Source: Ophthalmolycus amberensis
Taxonomy: Eukaryota; Chordata; Actinopteri; Perciformes; Zoarcidae
Assembly (NCBI GenBank): GCA_024529925.1
Contig: JAFEUB010000965.1
Coordinates: 2,441,001-2,505,000, forward strand
Direction: 5' to 3'
Length of the DNA: 64,000 nt
The position numbers and the translations under genes were made by a program. Shown here piece by piece: positions 32,199 through 45,694 of this stretch (within the stretch, counting starts at the first letter, position 1; every line of letters begins with the position of its first letter). The notes under the pieces were generated by a model that had not been told where the DNA came from, searched no databases, and saw nothing but the letters and a program-made list of their open reading frames with translations.

Positions 32199-35100
32199 GT
32201 AGCCGTATCATTTCCTCTTCACTTCCTTGTTTTCTAATCCCCCCCTGACCTCTCAGTTTCTCTCTTTCTCTTGTTGCATCCTTTCTTTGCTTCTGTTTCC
32301 TTCACACCTTCTCTCCTTCTCCTCACATCCTGCTCCTTCCTTGCAGTACACATTTAATTCTCAGTCATATTAACTGTCCTGTAAACGGCGGATCAACCTG
32401 CCAGACGCACTGGACACTGCCACATTCACTTTACAGAAGGTATGAGCCCACCATTTGCCAGTGTAGCAGTTGCCAACCCTCCCTTCTATGACCCTGACTA
32501 TAAATAAGTAAATGAATACTTTTATGGGCCTAAAGTAACTAATCCCTTTGTCGTTGTCCTTTGAACTCGCTATTTCAGGGCGAGGACAACTGTGTGGCTA
32601 GGTCTGAAGGCTACTGACAGCTGAAAGATATTCTGGCAAATGATGCGCCTCATACTTGGATATAGGCCTGTGACATCTCCATGATCAGCATGCAGTAGCG
32701 AGCACGTGGTGCTAACCACAAAACAAGCACTAGACACGAGTGGATTACGAGAGAAGATAATTGCTCATTCATCATATTGGCAGTAGTACCAAGTCAGCAG
32801 TCCATGTCGAGGGCTTTTGTTGCAGCAGTTTTTTTTGTTTTTTTCCTGTGGGAATATAATTTATGTTCAATGAGGTTTGATAGGTGGGAGTATGGGAAAT
32901 TGGATAATATCTTGTCTGAAATCAGATCAATTTACAAGTATATATTGTGTACACAAGCCGTTTATAGTCTTTTGAATGTCTCCTTGTGTCCAGACATAGA
33001 GATGGATCTTGGGAAGAAAATGAACGTGCCTAAGGACATCATGCTGGAGGAGCTGTCTCTTGCCTCAAACCGGGGCTCCCGTCTCTTCAAAATGCGCCAG
33101 AGACGCTCAGAAAAATACACTTTTGAGAGCGTCCGTAATGAGAACAACCAACAGCTCAATGTAAGGAGAAGCCGTGATGCAATAATCATATGTGAATGGA
33201 TGCATACAAAACACACGCATGAAAGAAAAGAAGAATAATTTTATTATGTCAATTCTGTCGACATTGTTTGTTCCACGAGTAGTTACACATTTATGGGAAA
33301 TGCACAGAACCCCTTTCTTGCCAGGAGTTAGATGAGAAGATCAACAGTACACACAAGTGTCTGCGTTAACTGTTGAGCTACAGGTTAATTAGCTTAGCAT
33401 AAAGAATGGAAGCAGGGGGAAACGGCTAGCATGGCTCTGGCAATTTTCAGCAAGGAAGCAAATAATTGTATTTCCCTAAATGCTTTTTTTTTTAAACTCA
33501 TAAATTCACAGCAGATTAATATGGATTATTATAACACTAGTAAAACACAGATTAATGAGCAGGTTATTGTTACACTGTCACCTTCAGAGCGTGTTTTCTT
33601 CAAGCACATTCATCCATCTTCCCCACATCTTTCCCCTCCATCACTCGAAAAACACTCACACAATACCTTACATCCTGACAAAGTATACGTGGGAAAGATT
33701 AAGCACTCGAAGTGTTTATTTGACTCGTGCTGCAGACTCGGAGTGGCACAGAATAGGAGTTACGAAAGTCTTCCAGTCGGTCATAAGTAACGTTATTAAT
33801 GCCCTTTTGTGGATAGATGGGCAGTGTGCCAAGTCAGCATTTATGTTCGCGTGGCCTGGTTGCACATAAAGCAATTTATGTACCAAAGCTCTCAGTAAAA
33901 TTGAATCAAGATAAACTAAGTTTCTCTTTGTTACATATAATTAATTAGCAGCACTAGTTATATCCTCTTTCATTTACTTGTGTGGTGACTTGTGTACTTA
34001 TTGCCCTCATGAAGTCCATAGATAAAATAATTAATATGCTCCAGGGAAATGTTTCGCCTCATCTTTGAAGTGAGAAGAACTCTCATATCTCTGGTTTGTT
34101 TATTGCTCGGGGCAAACAGAGGGATTTTGTTTCAAGTTGTCAACATTTCCTGAGGAAGTCCTGGAGTAAATCATCATGAATATCTTTCAGAGGGATGAAA
34201 GCTGGGATGCTTTGGCTGCAGTACATTTTGTCCCACAAAGCAATGTTTCTTGTTGAGGAAAAGTGGACACACAGGCAGTTTCTCTGCCTCTAGTTGGTGT
34301 TGAAAAACATTTTATTTTAATAAAAAAAAGAATCCAGAGTGCCGCGAGACAGGAAATTGTTGATAAAACAATGCCATCATATGGTCCACTTAAAGGTACA
34401 GTGTGTAGCATTTAGGGGTATCTATTGACAGAAATGGAATATAATGTTTAGAGCTGTTTTCTTTAGTGTATCATCACCGGAAAATAAGAATCGTTATATT
34501 TACGTTACCTCAGAATAAGCCGTTTATATCTACATACGAAGTGGTGAGATCCTTCATGCTGAGCACATGGGAGAAGTTTCAGTTGGTTGCAACCTTCAGC
34601 CTCACCGCTAGATGCCGCTAAATCCTACACACTGCACCTTAAATAGCTCTTCTGGAGCTTTCAATCACACTACACGACCTATGAAAAATAAATTGGTAAA
34701 CGCGTGCTTATTAAAATGGAAATTTAAACATCTACATTTCCAAGACAACTGGGCGACTACACCTGCTGAGGAGAAGCTCAAAAATCCACTACTCTTCTGG
34801 GTCAAAATTGAAATTTCAATCTCAACGGATTGACATCTTAAACTTAAATCTTAATCTTAAATTCCTGTTTCACTTTTCTTTTAAGCTCAACTCACCTCTT
34901 GGATCTGTCTTTTAGAACATAATACTTTCTCAAGCTGATGAGAATGGGAGTGCCACGGACGACCACAGCGGCGAGAACAACGTGGATGTCGACCATCCGC
35001 CTGCGGTGCCCTCTGACACACCAGATGCAAGCATGGGGCCAAATCCAGACAGCATCGCCCCGGGTAGGTGATAATAAAACCAAAAAGGACCCCGAATCAT

Positions 35101-37632
35101 TGCAGCAGTGACATACTGTAGCTAAGGTTGGGTCGACAAACCAGATGATCTCTCTTCCACAGCTCATGAGATTGTAATGCTCCCGGTGGATAGAGGGTGT
35201 GCATCTGCTCTCCACAATGCACTGAATGTTCCATGTTTTGATAAGGATGTTTTTCATTGTTTGTACTCGCACAGGCTTTGCCTGGAATCTGCTGGCCGCC
35301 AGCAAAATATGATTACACATTTCTATTCCCCCTCTCTCTGCCTGTCTCCTGGTTTTCTATCTTCATCCCACTCCTGTTTCATATCTACTCCTCCACAGTC
35401 CCATCATTCTCTCACTCTCCAACTCTTTATCCCTCCTCATTACAATCAGCTTTGAACATCTTTTTTTCAAAATAGTTGAGTTTTTACCCACGGGAAGTGT
35501 TTCCTGTTTGCCTCTCGTGCCACAGATACCATCAGGTTTGCACTCACTTCCTCCCTCGTGTCTTAATTCTGCCCAGTTTAGTTTAGTTCCGAGTGCGTCT
35601 GCACAGGGGTGGGGGTGTTATTTCTGGTGCTCAGGACCAGACACCAACCTTCAGTGTCTCAATGAAGTCACTCCGGCCTTCGCTGAAATCAGGCCAGAGT
35701 GCATTAGGTATCAAATGGTAAGAACTCTTAAAATAGCACTCATTTACCCAGGGGTGCATGTTCCATACTCCTGTCCAGCAACATGTCTTAACCAGGCTAC
35801 AGTGTTATACGGTGAAGACAGATAATATGCTGAAGATGGAAGAAAGTAGAAACTGAGAAAAATGAGTATATGACAATTTCCAATAGGAGGCATAGTGCCA
35901 TCGATGTTTTGTAATAGATTTCGCCCAAATCTGTAAACCTCCCTGCGGGTCTGTTTGGTCTCTCTTGCTTCCTCCTCAGGGCAAGACATAGTCAGGAAGG
36001 GGGTGGGGGGGGGATTGTTCATTGTGAGAGGTTCGGACGTGACATGACGCCCTGTGTTATGTAATGCCTGAGCTTGCAAGCCCCCCCCCTGAGTGAAGCA
36101 CTAGGTTTGAAGGATAGTGCTTTGGATAGGCCTCTCACGTCAACACACATAGACTACGCAGGGAGGCATACATGAAGGCATGCACACACAGAATACAGGG
36201 AGGCTGCCCCTTGATTTGTTTTGCTTTGGCAAGGAATTAATGGCGAGAGCAAAACCAGTGGAAAGTACTGCAATGTTGCACACTCATGTATTGAACACTA
36301 TATATCTGTGTGTGTGTGTGTGTATACTTTTGATTTAATTAATTTCAGTGGCCGTGGGGCAGACAGTCTCTATGGTTTTGGGATGGCTAACTGCTCTAAT
36401 GGAAGCTCAGAGAAGTGTGTAAAAGACTGCAACTCTGCTTCCTGGTCTGAACTTTGGGTTGTTTTAACTTCAGTACCAATAAATCATATGATGAGCCATC
36501 AGCAGACTGCATGCACGCCTACTCAAATTTACCCATGACCAGCTGACCAGCCTGTCATCATTTCATACAATAGGAAATCAAAGGGAAGGATCAGCCCTTT
36601 TTTGGACAGCCTGTTTCTTTGTTGCTCAGAAATATTATTGACTTTGGCTATTAAGTTCCACTTCATTACGAACCACATGTGGGGAAAGGCCCAAACTCGA
36701 CTCCAGAATTGAGTAAAACGATTAAATGGAAATGGAAATACTAATGGCTGCTCTTTATTCGGCTTTAGGAAAGCCTTATTATCAATCACTCTCTATGTTG
36801 TAAACCCACCCAGGGTACGGAGGTCCTTTGAAAGACATCCCTCCGGAGAAGTTCAACAGTACAGCTGTACCAAAGTCCTACCACTCACCCTGGGAGCAGG
36901 CCATCAACAGTGACCCGGCCTTGGCTGACATGCTCGTCGCCCATATGCTGGAGCCGGAGCCCAGACCAGACAAACCGGGATACAAAAGTTTCAACAGGTA
37001 CAATCTAACATGTGGACAGCAAGTCATTAATAAAATGAAATGATCAACAAAATGTCACATTTAAAGAAGCATACACATGTAAACTGAACTGTTATTTAGC
37101 CTTTGTGACTTTCTGTAATTCTCATTTTTTCTCATGAAATTGTGATATTTATTTATTCAAAACTGACTTAGCTTTGCTTTTATTTAGCATGCACACAAAT
37201 GCTGAGTGGGCAAAACGAGTACTGTCCTTCATCTAACTCCTGATGTACAAAAAGTGTGCTTCTCACTCAAAGCAGCCATCTCTTAGAACATGTCCTCCGG
37301 TCAAAGTCTTTGCTTGGCTTTAATTAGTCACTTCAAATGTCACCGCAGTCCTTCTCATTAGCACATGACGACCACTGTTAAAACACTGTCACTCCGTCAC
37401 CTCCAGGGTGGCGACCCCGTTCGGTGGTTTCGGCAAAGCACCGAGACATCCTACCATCAAGTCCCTCCAGGTGGAACCGCTCCCTGACTACCCTGAGCTC
37501 CAGGGGGACGCGGAGGTAGATCGACCCTCCTTCAACAGATCTGCTCTGGGGTGGGTGTCGACCGGCGGTCCAATCCCCCTCTCTGCTGTTTCCCTTGAGC
37601 CCGTGCTCATCCCTGAGTCAGAGGACCTTTGA
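32117..37632 (+). CDS. myoz2: MYOZ2 (myozenin-2 / calsarcin-1), Z-disc calcineurin-binding protein
   Basis: Myozenin-2 tethers calcineurin to alpha-actinin, telethonin and filamin at the Z-disc of cardiac and slow muscle. Five coding exons (32117-32198, 32994-33160, 34916-35063, 36814-36997, 37407-37632) encode 268 residues, against 264 in human. Hallmarks in order: [36 protein letters not shown] (residues about 46-64), [44 protein letters not shown], and the C-terminal ESEDL PDZ ligand shared by all myozenins. All phases agree and there is no frame break. Myozenin-2 is chosen over 1 and 3 from sequence feel and the synpo2-usp53 neighbourhood. Confidence 0.95.
32994..33160 (+). CDS. myoz2: myoz2 coding exon 2
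   Basis: Encodes [20 protein letters not shown] and [20 protein letters not shown], the most conserved myozenin block. Acceptor GTCCAG, donor AAT|GTAAGG. Confidence 0.96.
33317..33455 (+). mobile_element. Fragment of a common teleost interspersed repeat
   Basis: The series GAGTTAGATGAGAAGAT, GAGCTACAG, GGTTA...TTAGCATAAAGA, GGGGGAAACGGCTAGC and TGGCTCTG is one I recognise as widespread in fish genomes. Recognised from memory, with no family name assigned. It lies in myoz2 intron 2. Confidence 0.55.
34390..34643 (+). mobile_element. MITE-like DNA transposon with about 26 bp inverted ends
   Basis: Left end TTAAAGGTACAGTGTGTAGC and right end (reverse) TTTAAGGTGCAGTGTGTAGG agree over about 26 bases with few changes. 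Internal sequence GCTAGATGCCGCTAAATCC beside the right end is also typical of this abundant fish element. Non-coding, about 254 bp, in myoz2 intron 2. Confidence 0.75.
34916..35063 (+). CDS. myoz2: myoz2 coding exon 3
   Basis: Variable acidic region with [19 protein letters not shown], matching the human PPNTPDPRSPPNPDNIAPG pattern. Confidence 0.92.
36305..36324. repeat. (GT)n microsatellite in myoz2 intron 3
   Basis: About nine GT units. Confidence 0.8.
36814..36997 (+). CDS. myoz2: myoz2 coding exon 4
   Basis: Encodes [20 protein letters not shown], then [20 protein letters not shown] and YKSFNR, in the calcineurin/alpha-actinin-binding part. Confidence 0.95.
37407..37632 (+). CDS. myoz2: myoz2 coding exon 5 and stop
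   Basis: Encodes [19 protein letters not shown], then [13 protein letters not shown] and the terminal LIPESEDL. The ESEDL end is a PDZ ligand for ZASP-type proteins. Confidence 0.95.
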
Positions 37633-37909
37633 ATCCATGATGAAGTCACACAGAGATGCTGTCTACGTAGTTGCTGCACCAGAGGTGAAGGTGGGCAGGG
37701 TAACGGCCACGGACGGGACAGAGTCAGTGAGAGAGAAAAGCTTCAAGTTACCATGAATGCAGCATCCCACTGTTTTCCAGGGATGTTAACTATTGCACTG
37801 CTCTTAAAAATGAATGAATCATCCTGTACAGTAAGCAGAGAATACATGGAATGTATTGTAAATGAATGTGCATAAGAGTATTTTATCTTGCAGACACAGG
37901 TTTTTGCTC

Positions 37910-37915
37910 AATAAA
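37910..37915 (+). terminator. myoz2: myoz2 polyadenylation signal
   Basis: Canonical AATAAA about 280 bases after the stop codon, giving a short 3' UTR; a GT-rich stretch (GGTGTCG) follows. Confidence 0.7.
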
Positions 37916-39231
37916 ATGGTGTCGAATGCAACAAGTCTGACATAAGTGCTTGAATTTCATTTTCTGCCACTAAAACTTGCTGATATGCACGCTTTCGAGA
38001 TGCTTCTGTATTTGGACATGAACGCAAATCGGTAACATATTTTCCGCAACATGCCCCCGGGTGATAATTTCACAGTGAGTTGGTCTGAGCTACACTGAAG
38101 GATCACTTGAGTGAATGATGCCGTGCCTGTGTGTTAAATTTGTATGCAAACCCATCAGTTATCGCATCGTGTGAGGGACCGACGATACATGTGAGCCACT
38201 GTAACACGCCTCAAGGTTACACTGCCTGACAAATCCAAATCTGCTCCACCGAGATGAGCGGCTTGACGGATGTGTGTCCCTCACCTTTTGGCGATGCCCC
38301 ACGCGAAAGAGGGTGATTGATGGGGAGGGCAGCCTGATGAGCCGTGCCCACTCCTTATCTGTCTGTCTGTTTATTAATACAGCGTTTAGGAATTCATCAC
38401 AGACATAACAGGCTTTAGCGAAAAGAGGCGAACCGATTTGAAAGTCACCTGCAGGTTTATGTACAGCGAGCTCGCCGTGTGTTTATTCAGCTGGAAGAAG
38501 AGCAGAGTGAAATATTCAGCCCTGTCTTGAATTTCAAGTTTTTGAGTAATTATGTTGTATTAATTAGTATGTATTTACAAACTTCCTTTAATGCAACAAT
38601 GTGGGAAATATATTTTTGCATATTTACAACAGCTTCAAAACCAACGAGTTTAATTGCTGAAGAAAACCTGCGGCAAATATATTACAGCCCTTTTTTCCGT
38701 GTCCATTATCATTGTAATCACTGACCATTCGAGTCCACGGATAAAGCCAGAGGAAGAGCATGTTCATTAATTTCCATTGTGACCACAGATTAAAGGTGCT
38801 TTGACCTTTTTGCGAGTATTAGGTTGCTGCTGGTAACTGTAGGTTTGGTGTAAAATGTTCAATCATGAGAACCACACTCAAGTCTGATGGATCAAAATGT
38901 GATGTGAGGGATGCTGAATGGTGGACAGTCTGAAGGTCAGTTAGGATGATCTGTACTCGGAGGGGTTCGATCTCACTTTAGGTGTAGCGGTCTGTCAATG
39001 TACCAGTGTGTTGTATGTTAGATAACGTGGCGGAGTGATACACGACTGCGCTTTGACGTCAGATAAGCAAGCGATGGGTCTGATTTGTAAACCGGGTGAT
39101 AGACGGCAAACATTGTGTTCCTGTTGTGACTCGGGCTGGGTGTCTGTCCTAAACCATTGTCTGCTTATTTTGGGTAGGTTTTTAACAATTTCTTAACAAT
39201 AACAAAACTATTGTAACACTGTGATACAGCT

Positions 39232-39268
39232 CTCTCTCTCTCGCTCTCTCGCGCTCTCTCTCTCTCCC
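39232..39268. repeat. (CT)n microsatellite
   Basis: CT-rich with CG interruptions, followed by a C run, in the myoz2-usp53 spacer. Confidence 0.8.
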
Positions 39269-41832
39269 CCCCACCCTCTTGTACCCCCTCTGGTTAACAC
39301 TGTTCCTCTGTCAGCACTTTTTGCCTTACCATCGTCAGCTACGAGACGCCGGCTCAGCCGTCGCCATGTTTAGAGCCGTTGAAAGGCAATCGATGGCCCC
39401 AATCTTTAAAAACCTACCTATCAAATCTCTCTAGGTCTTTCACCCACATTGGTTTTAATAATAACATTAGGCCTATAGGGGATGCCACTTTATCCGGCAA
39501 ATCAATTTAGTTAAATTGCTCGCAAAATTTGCGAGAGTGCTCTCTGTCTGATGAAAAGGTTGTGTTTGATTTTGTGAAAGTTATTGACATCCTCTCTTTC
39601 TCTAAAAAGGAACTAGTGGGCTAAATGCCTCTCAGGTTTCCCTCAGCCTTGTGATTAAGTCCAGCATCAGCATTCCTCGCCTCTGTCGGAGACCCTTTGG
39701 AATGTGCGGCTCCCGGTGCCACTCCTTTTTATTGTGTCCTATTAAATTCCTCTTGCCAGCCTCTTCAGGAGCACGGCATGTACAACACACCAACCGGCCA
39801 GTAGCTCTGCCAAGCACCACAGTAAATATTGAGCCGTGTTCATCAAGGGCAGGCATGAACTCTCTTTGAACTTTGATTGTAGCCATTACCAAAAAGCAGC
39901 AACGGAATATTATTGGCAGGGACTGCGAGCGTAGGCTGGCGGTTGGGCAGCCAGACTATTCGATGAATGTCTCGAACTGCTACCAGTTTCCCAGGCGTGT
40001 TTACTTTGGCATGAGATGGCAAAGCAGGCACTGGACTATAGGTTGGCCGAGTGGTTGGACTGACTGTCCCATACTGAAAGGCAGGAATTATTTGCAATCT
40101 TGTCGTGTACTTGAGCAGGAGACTAAACCTGTCATGCTTTTGGGGATAAGAGCATCAGGGAAAGTGAGGTGATAGCACGGTGGAGCCTCAGTGAGCTCAA
40201 ATGCAGGGCAATCCTTTTAGAAACTGCTTTTAGAGACACCTGATAGGAATATCAGACTGGAGTGACCACTTGTTATGTAACAAGAAGCCCGATAAGACGG
40301 TAACGTGACGGGATTTTTTTGTGTGCAAGAAGTAAGAGAGACGTCAAATTCGACTAAACTTCATCATTCGTCTAAATGTGTTGTACTCTGTGACCCGGCC
40401 CGGGCTACAACTGAGCAGCTGGCCTTCTGCATCTTTATCAGCAGTTAGCAATGGACTGTGCTGCTGTTGCGTTCACTGTCATGTTGTAAAGCTAAGGTCC
40501 CTCGGGTCTCCATCTGCACACACAGCACCTAACACTGAGTGTGCAGCATGCTGCTGCTGACACAGACAACTGCTAAAAGGTTGAGCTACATGACCAACCA
40601 ATATCCCAGAAGCTCGGTTATCCACAGACAACGATGAGCGGGCTTGTTTGTCTGTGTGGGTTTGCGTGTAACTTTGCTGGGGATATTTAATTGGATGGGA
40701 TCACAAGTTGACTGCCGGAATGAAGTTCTGATCTCTTCTATAAATACATACAGAAAATGATCGTTGAGCAATGTGCGCTCATTCTCATCAGGTTTAACTA
40801 CGCAGAAATTCACCACTGTAGAAACTACCGGTACTTTATTAAGGAAGGATGCACACAGCTAGGTTAGCAATTAACCTGTTTGGACAAATGAACATTCAAG
40901 ACTGCGTTCCTGTTTACTTGCAAAAGCCCTTGAGACCAATTAGTGCCGTGTTCTCTCACAGTAATCCAGCGGCTGGCTATTACCTCAGGGGCCTCGTCTA
41001 TAATCCTTACTGGTCAATATTTGTCAACCACTTCTCTTTGGTTGATAGTCAGTGAAGAAGTATTAACTTACAGCTGCTAACACAACAAGTAAGTAAACAA
41101 ACTGTAGCACTGAGACCTTCAGGTGACAAGCTAAATTCTCTTTCCTCTGCTAAAATAGCTGGGAAAGAGCACAGAATAGCTTTAAATATCCTTAATTTGA
41201 CGAAAAAGGAAATAGCCGATTTTTCAGGATGTTGCCAGAAGAGAGAATTATTAGTGTGCCTTATCTGAGTCAATGAAGGGTATTACTTTCCCTCACTGAC
41301 AGCACTGAGCCAACAGCATGCTTTGCAGTGTGCTTGCAGCTACCACGGATACGGCAAACACAGCAGTGAGATATATCACAGTCACCACTTTGGCTGCATT
41401 CCAGAATTAATGTAACGTGGGCAATTGCCAAAACAATGATGCTTATGTCATCCACTTTTCTGCAGTAAAACAATGAGCACAGTCCCACTCAAGGGTTATA
41501 GAGAAAATGGAAATCACTACAAATGAATAAAATGTAGATTAAAGGAGCACAGAAGAATCTTTCTTCTTGAATGGACAATATCTCACCTGTTCCTGTATGA
41601 AATGCACCCATGCTGGGACATCTTGCTGTGTTTGTGGTAATGCTAAGTCATCACGAAAGCAGATACCACTCCATTGAATAACATGCAAACAAACAAGATG
41701 TACAAGGGGAAGCTTTGTTGTGTCTTATCAGGGATTCTGTGAATGTGTTCTGCAGGGCAGGCCGACTGTAAATTAGTTGAAGCAAAAGTCCCCGCCAAGA
41801 ACTGCCACTGAATTGTTCTTGGGAAAAGTACA

Positions 41833-41843
41833 GGGGGGGGGGG
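41833..41843. repeat. Poly(G) run of 11
   Basis: Uninterrupted G11 in the myoz2-usp53 spacer. Confidence 0.85.
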
Positions 41844-44800
41844 TTCGCTTCCAAAAAAACTTGTCAACATTGGATTTTAATCCCCAGTTAAATATAGCAG
41901 GAGCTGCTTCAGAGGCATCGCCTCCCCGTGGCCCCCGTTGTGGCGTTCAAGCACGTCTAATCTCTTATGCAACAACGGGGCATTCACTACTGTGTGGTTC
42001 CTCATTAGTAGTAATTCAATAGCAACACAACAAATGGTGTTCACGGAAAACGTGAAGCGTTGCTTTGTTCAGTCATTCCACTTGGTAGCAGTTTTTGCAG
42101 AAAGTGACAAAAAGGGGCATTTTCATTTCAGTTGAGAAACCTGACTCCGAACAACTCACTGTTTGAACAGACAGAAATGCAGTCTTGACAAATATCCCAT
42201 ATTTGTTTTTTCTTATGTGCGTGGTCGTGACCATCTTGTGTCCTCGTATTACCTTTCATTAGTCCGAGCTGATCCAAATGAATTATTTGCATTTCCCATG
42301 ACGCCACAAAAAACCCATTTGCGTGCCCATACACAAACATGCACACGAACTAGGGCATTTATTATTACCCAGATTAAGTTTACATTTGAATTACTTACAT
42401 TTTGCATGAGCAGATGAAACCAGAGGCACAAAAAGCTGTAGTTGTGTTTATTTAAATGTTTATTTTCTTTAGCTACATGCCCACTGTCCACCAGAAAGTG
42501 TTTGAAGAATTGCTTCTTGCTTTGTGATTAATCTGATTCATTTCTAATGTATTTTAAAATTGCGTGGTATATTTTGTCCTTAGTCAAAAAAGAACCACGC
42601 TGAATGCACAGACTTAAAAATACAACGGTTTTAGAATTGTTAGAACTTTCCCTTTGAGTACAGTAAGTATGGATTGAAAAGCAAGACAACAGTGCTAAAA
42701 ATATCCCACTTCAACTGGCACAGTACATTTGGGGTGAATTGGAATTTAGCTACCCAGTGACCCAATCAAGATCATCAATGAATATATCTAACAGACAACA
42801 ACAAAAAAGGCATCGACAAACCTGGTGGCTGTGAGAGTGAGAGAAAAAGCGACATAAAACCACATTAAAAGTAAACTTCATCCCTCAAAGTTGACATGTA
42901 CTAGTTTTGTTGTTGGTGCTGTTGAAATTATGAAAAGGTCAACGCAGGCAAAGAGAGGACACAGGTTTGTCATTTGAGCTGTGTTTATCCACCGTGTTCA
43001 GCAGACCTCTTGCTGTTCATTGGGTCTTTCTCAAGGTGAGAAGTCAGGGCAACGGCACCAGCTCTCAGCGGGGCATTTATACTGCGTGCACTGTCTCCTT
43101 GCAGAGCTGGCAGAGTCTCGCTAATTAATCTTAAGTTAAAATGCCCTTCATAACAGCGTTAAACTGGTGTAGGATCAGTGGTTTTGCTGATTTGAGTTCA
43201 AGATCTCATATTCAGTAAATTATACAAATAATCTGATTGAAGCTTTCTTTGTAAGTACACTTGACAATTAGACTTATTGAGTGGCAAAAATGAATCGCAT
43301 CCAAAATCATATCCAAAAGTCAATGAGCCGCTATTCTGCAGAAGTCATTCAAAGGGCATGACAGCCGGGCAATGATGGGTCAGTCCAATAATACATAGTC
43401 ATTTTTTTTTGACTTTTGGCTCAGAGTAAGGCAGAACTGCTGACAGGGCGCAAATTGTCAGATTCAGCGGCTGGATTGCAAGCTATCCACCGAGGTCAGA
43501 GAATAAAAGTTTACATTTGTGTAACTTGTTAAAGACCTGATCTGTTCGAGCCGTCTGGTCCATCATTTATAGGGGTGTATAAGATATTCAGTGGCAGCAT
43601 TTCAAAGCAAGGAGGCCTACAGCCAGGGTGGGAAGGCACAACATCATAATGTGAATCTTTATCTTTGTCGGCTCAGAGCACCACACTGATGACAACAACT
43701 TTTTTTGTTCACTGAGTTATACAAAAATTAGCAATAACAAAATAAAAAATAAAAAAAATAATATATATCTTAATCTCAGCCCTCTAGAATGCCTGAAGGT
43801 TGGCTGGTTTATTTTATTATAGTATAGGGTTACAAGGTAAGTTTTTACACCAAGACCATTGAAGCTCACATCCCTCAAACTGATTATAATCACACTCTCA
43901 ACTTTTTTATATTTTAAGAGGAAGCATTATATGTCCCTCAAGGAAATGTGTGGGGAGGGAAATGGCATTGTCTCCTCAATGGGCCCTTTCAAGTACTTCC
44001 TGGGGAAAGGCTGAACCACTCTGATACACTGTGACCCCTAGCCGCACACTTGATCATTGCGTATACAGTTTCCTCAGCCTTAATGAATGACTGTGATGAT
44101 TTTTTTAAAGATAATTATTCCTTCAACACAAACTTTGTTGGACATATCTGATTTTAGGGTTAGAAGGTGACACAACACATGACTGATATAAAAGGAATTC
44201 TGAATTTAAGAGTTTCAAAGACAAATGACCTGTGGAAGGAAGAGCGCTGGTAACAAATATTATACAGATCCCCCCTCCATAGCAATCAGACAACAGCAGC
44301 CTGATTATCTAAAAAACATGCACGCTTGCATGTGTAATCAGTCATGTTGGCTTTATTAAAATTGCGTTGGACTGGATAAATAGTGGCTACGTAAATAATG
44401 ACCATATATTCTCATTTATAATCAGGATAACCCAGAGTCATTGCATAAGTTAAGATTTGTATTACCTATGGTAGAAATGTTTTGGGAAATAAATGAATGA
44501 AACATCAAAAATATAATTTATGATCTCATAATGATATATCCATATAAAATGCCCTCTCTTTTGGAGGCAATCCAAACTACTTATTTTAATGAATATAATC
44601 TTTCCAAAAAAAAAAAAGAAAAAAAGTGGTCAGCTTGCTGGGGGCCTTGAGCCATGAAACACGATAGGGCTGTGGCACTCAGTAGTCTCTTGCTTCAAAA
44701 AAAAGGGGGCGAAAAGCTCTAATTGCACATCTCTCTCATTGCTTTCTTTATATAACAGGATCAGGCAGATGGTGTTTGGGTAACAAGAGCCTTACATCAC

Positions 44801-45012
44801 TTCCCTCCGCTCTCACTTGTTCATAATCATCAGGGTTATACTAGTCATCACGCTGTTGGGGTTCAGTCGCACAGTACATGTTAACAATCACCCCTCAAAG
44901 TGTGTGTAGTCACTGACCACCACACTGCTGCAATGCATACTCCATACGCACTGCGTGCAGATATTCGATCGGTAGTTTTTGCATCCCTCGATGCAGGAAG
45001 AAAACATATTAA

Positions 45013-45030
45013 CTATATATATATATATAT
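45013..45030. repeat. (AT)n microsatellite
   Basis: Nine AT units upstream of the usp53 promoter. Confidence 0.85.
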
Positions 45031-45179
45031 AAATGATTTTAAAGTGATTTTTCCCAGGTTTCGAAAGACAAGGTGCTTGTAAAGAAATGCTTAAGGTACA
45101 ATGTTGCAGTTGTAAAGTAAAACTACGCAATGTTGTGATCTAACTCTAAACCCCTGCACCATAAAGAAACATTATCGTG

Positions 45180-45694
45180 TCTGCCAGTGTTGGTGCGTGT
45201 GTGTGCGTGTTGCTGTGGCAGTGGTGTACAGTAGCATGGCAGACTGCAGTAAATACACTGTTGAAGAGGCGGGGTTTGACATCTCAGCGCTGAAAACATC
45301 TCTAATCCAGTATTTCAGGTGCCGAAGTCGACCGAGCGACCATTGCTCACGACCGCCGCGCATCAGCGAGCTGCAGCAGAGCCGCACGCCTCGTGAGGAA
45401 TATATCGCGAGTGGACCGAGACGGCTGCTGTGTCCTAAGTGGGATTTTTCTAAGAGAAAATAAATACTAGAAACGCCAGAAGTTTCAGCGGCGTGGACGC
45501 AATACTTTCTTTCGTGGGTGGCGTTTTAGTTTCCAGCGCCCGTCACTGCCTTGAAGTAACGTTACACGTGAACCAGCGACTCCTTCGGCTTCTCAGTCAC
45601 CTCCCTCCTCTCCCCGAAACTCCAACGAAAATACTTCAACTCTTGCTCTCACTGGAGGATTTTACCGCACTTCTGGTTATTTTTTCGCTCCGAG
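45180..45694 (+). promoter_or_regulatory. usp53: usp53 CpG-rich promoter and probable first exon
   Basis: CpG-dense sequence in an otherwise AT-rich locus, with a GGCGGGG GC box near 45270, a TCGCGA word near 45406 and a strong donor CCGAG|GTGAGT at 45695. A second possible small leader exon is 45776-45812 (acceptor CTGCAG, donor CTCAG|GTAAGT). The transcription start cannot be set from sequence. Confidence 0.55.

Larger units (their letters stand above)
37916..45179. other. Gene-free spacer between myoz2 and usp53 (7.3 kb)
   Basis: No ORF with family resemblance on either strand. Contains simple repeats (CT run 39232, G11 at 41833, AT run 45013). Muscle or epithelial enhancers could lie here but none can be shown from one sequence. 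Confidence 0.75.

Noticed and set aside
38955..38980. Second B-box-like word (GGTTCGATCTC) in the spacer
   Set aside because: The last bases do not fit the consensus and no cloverleaf can be built around it.
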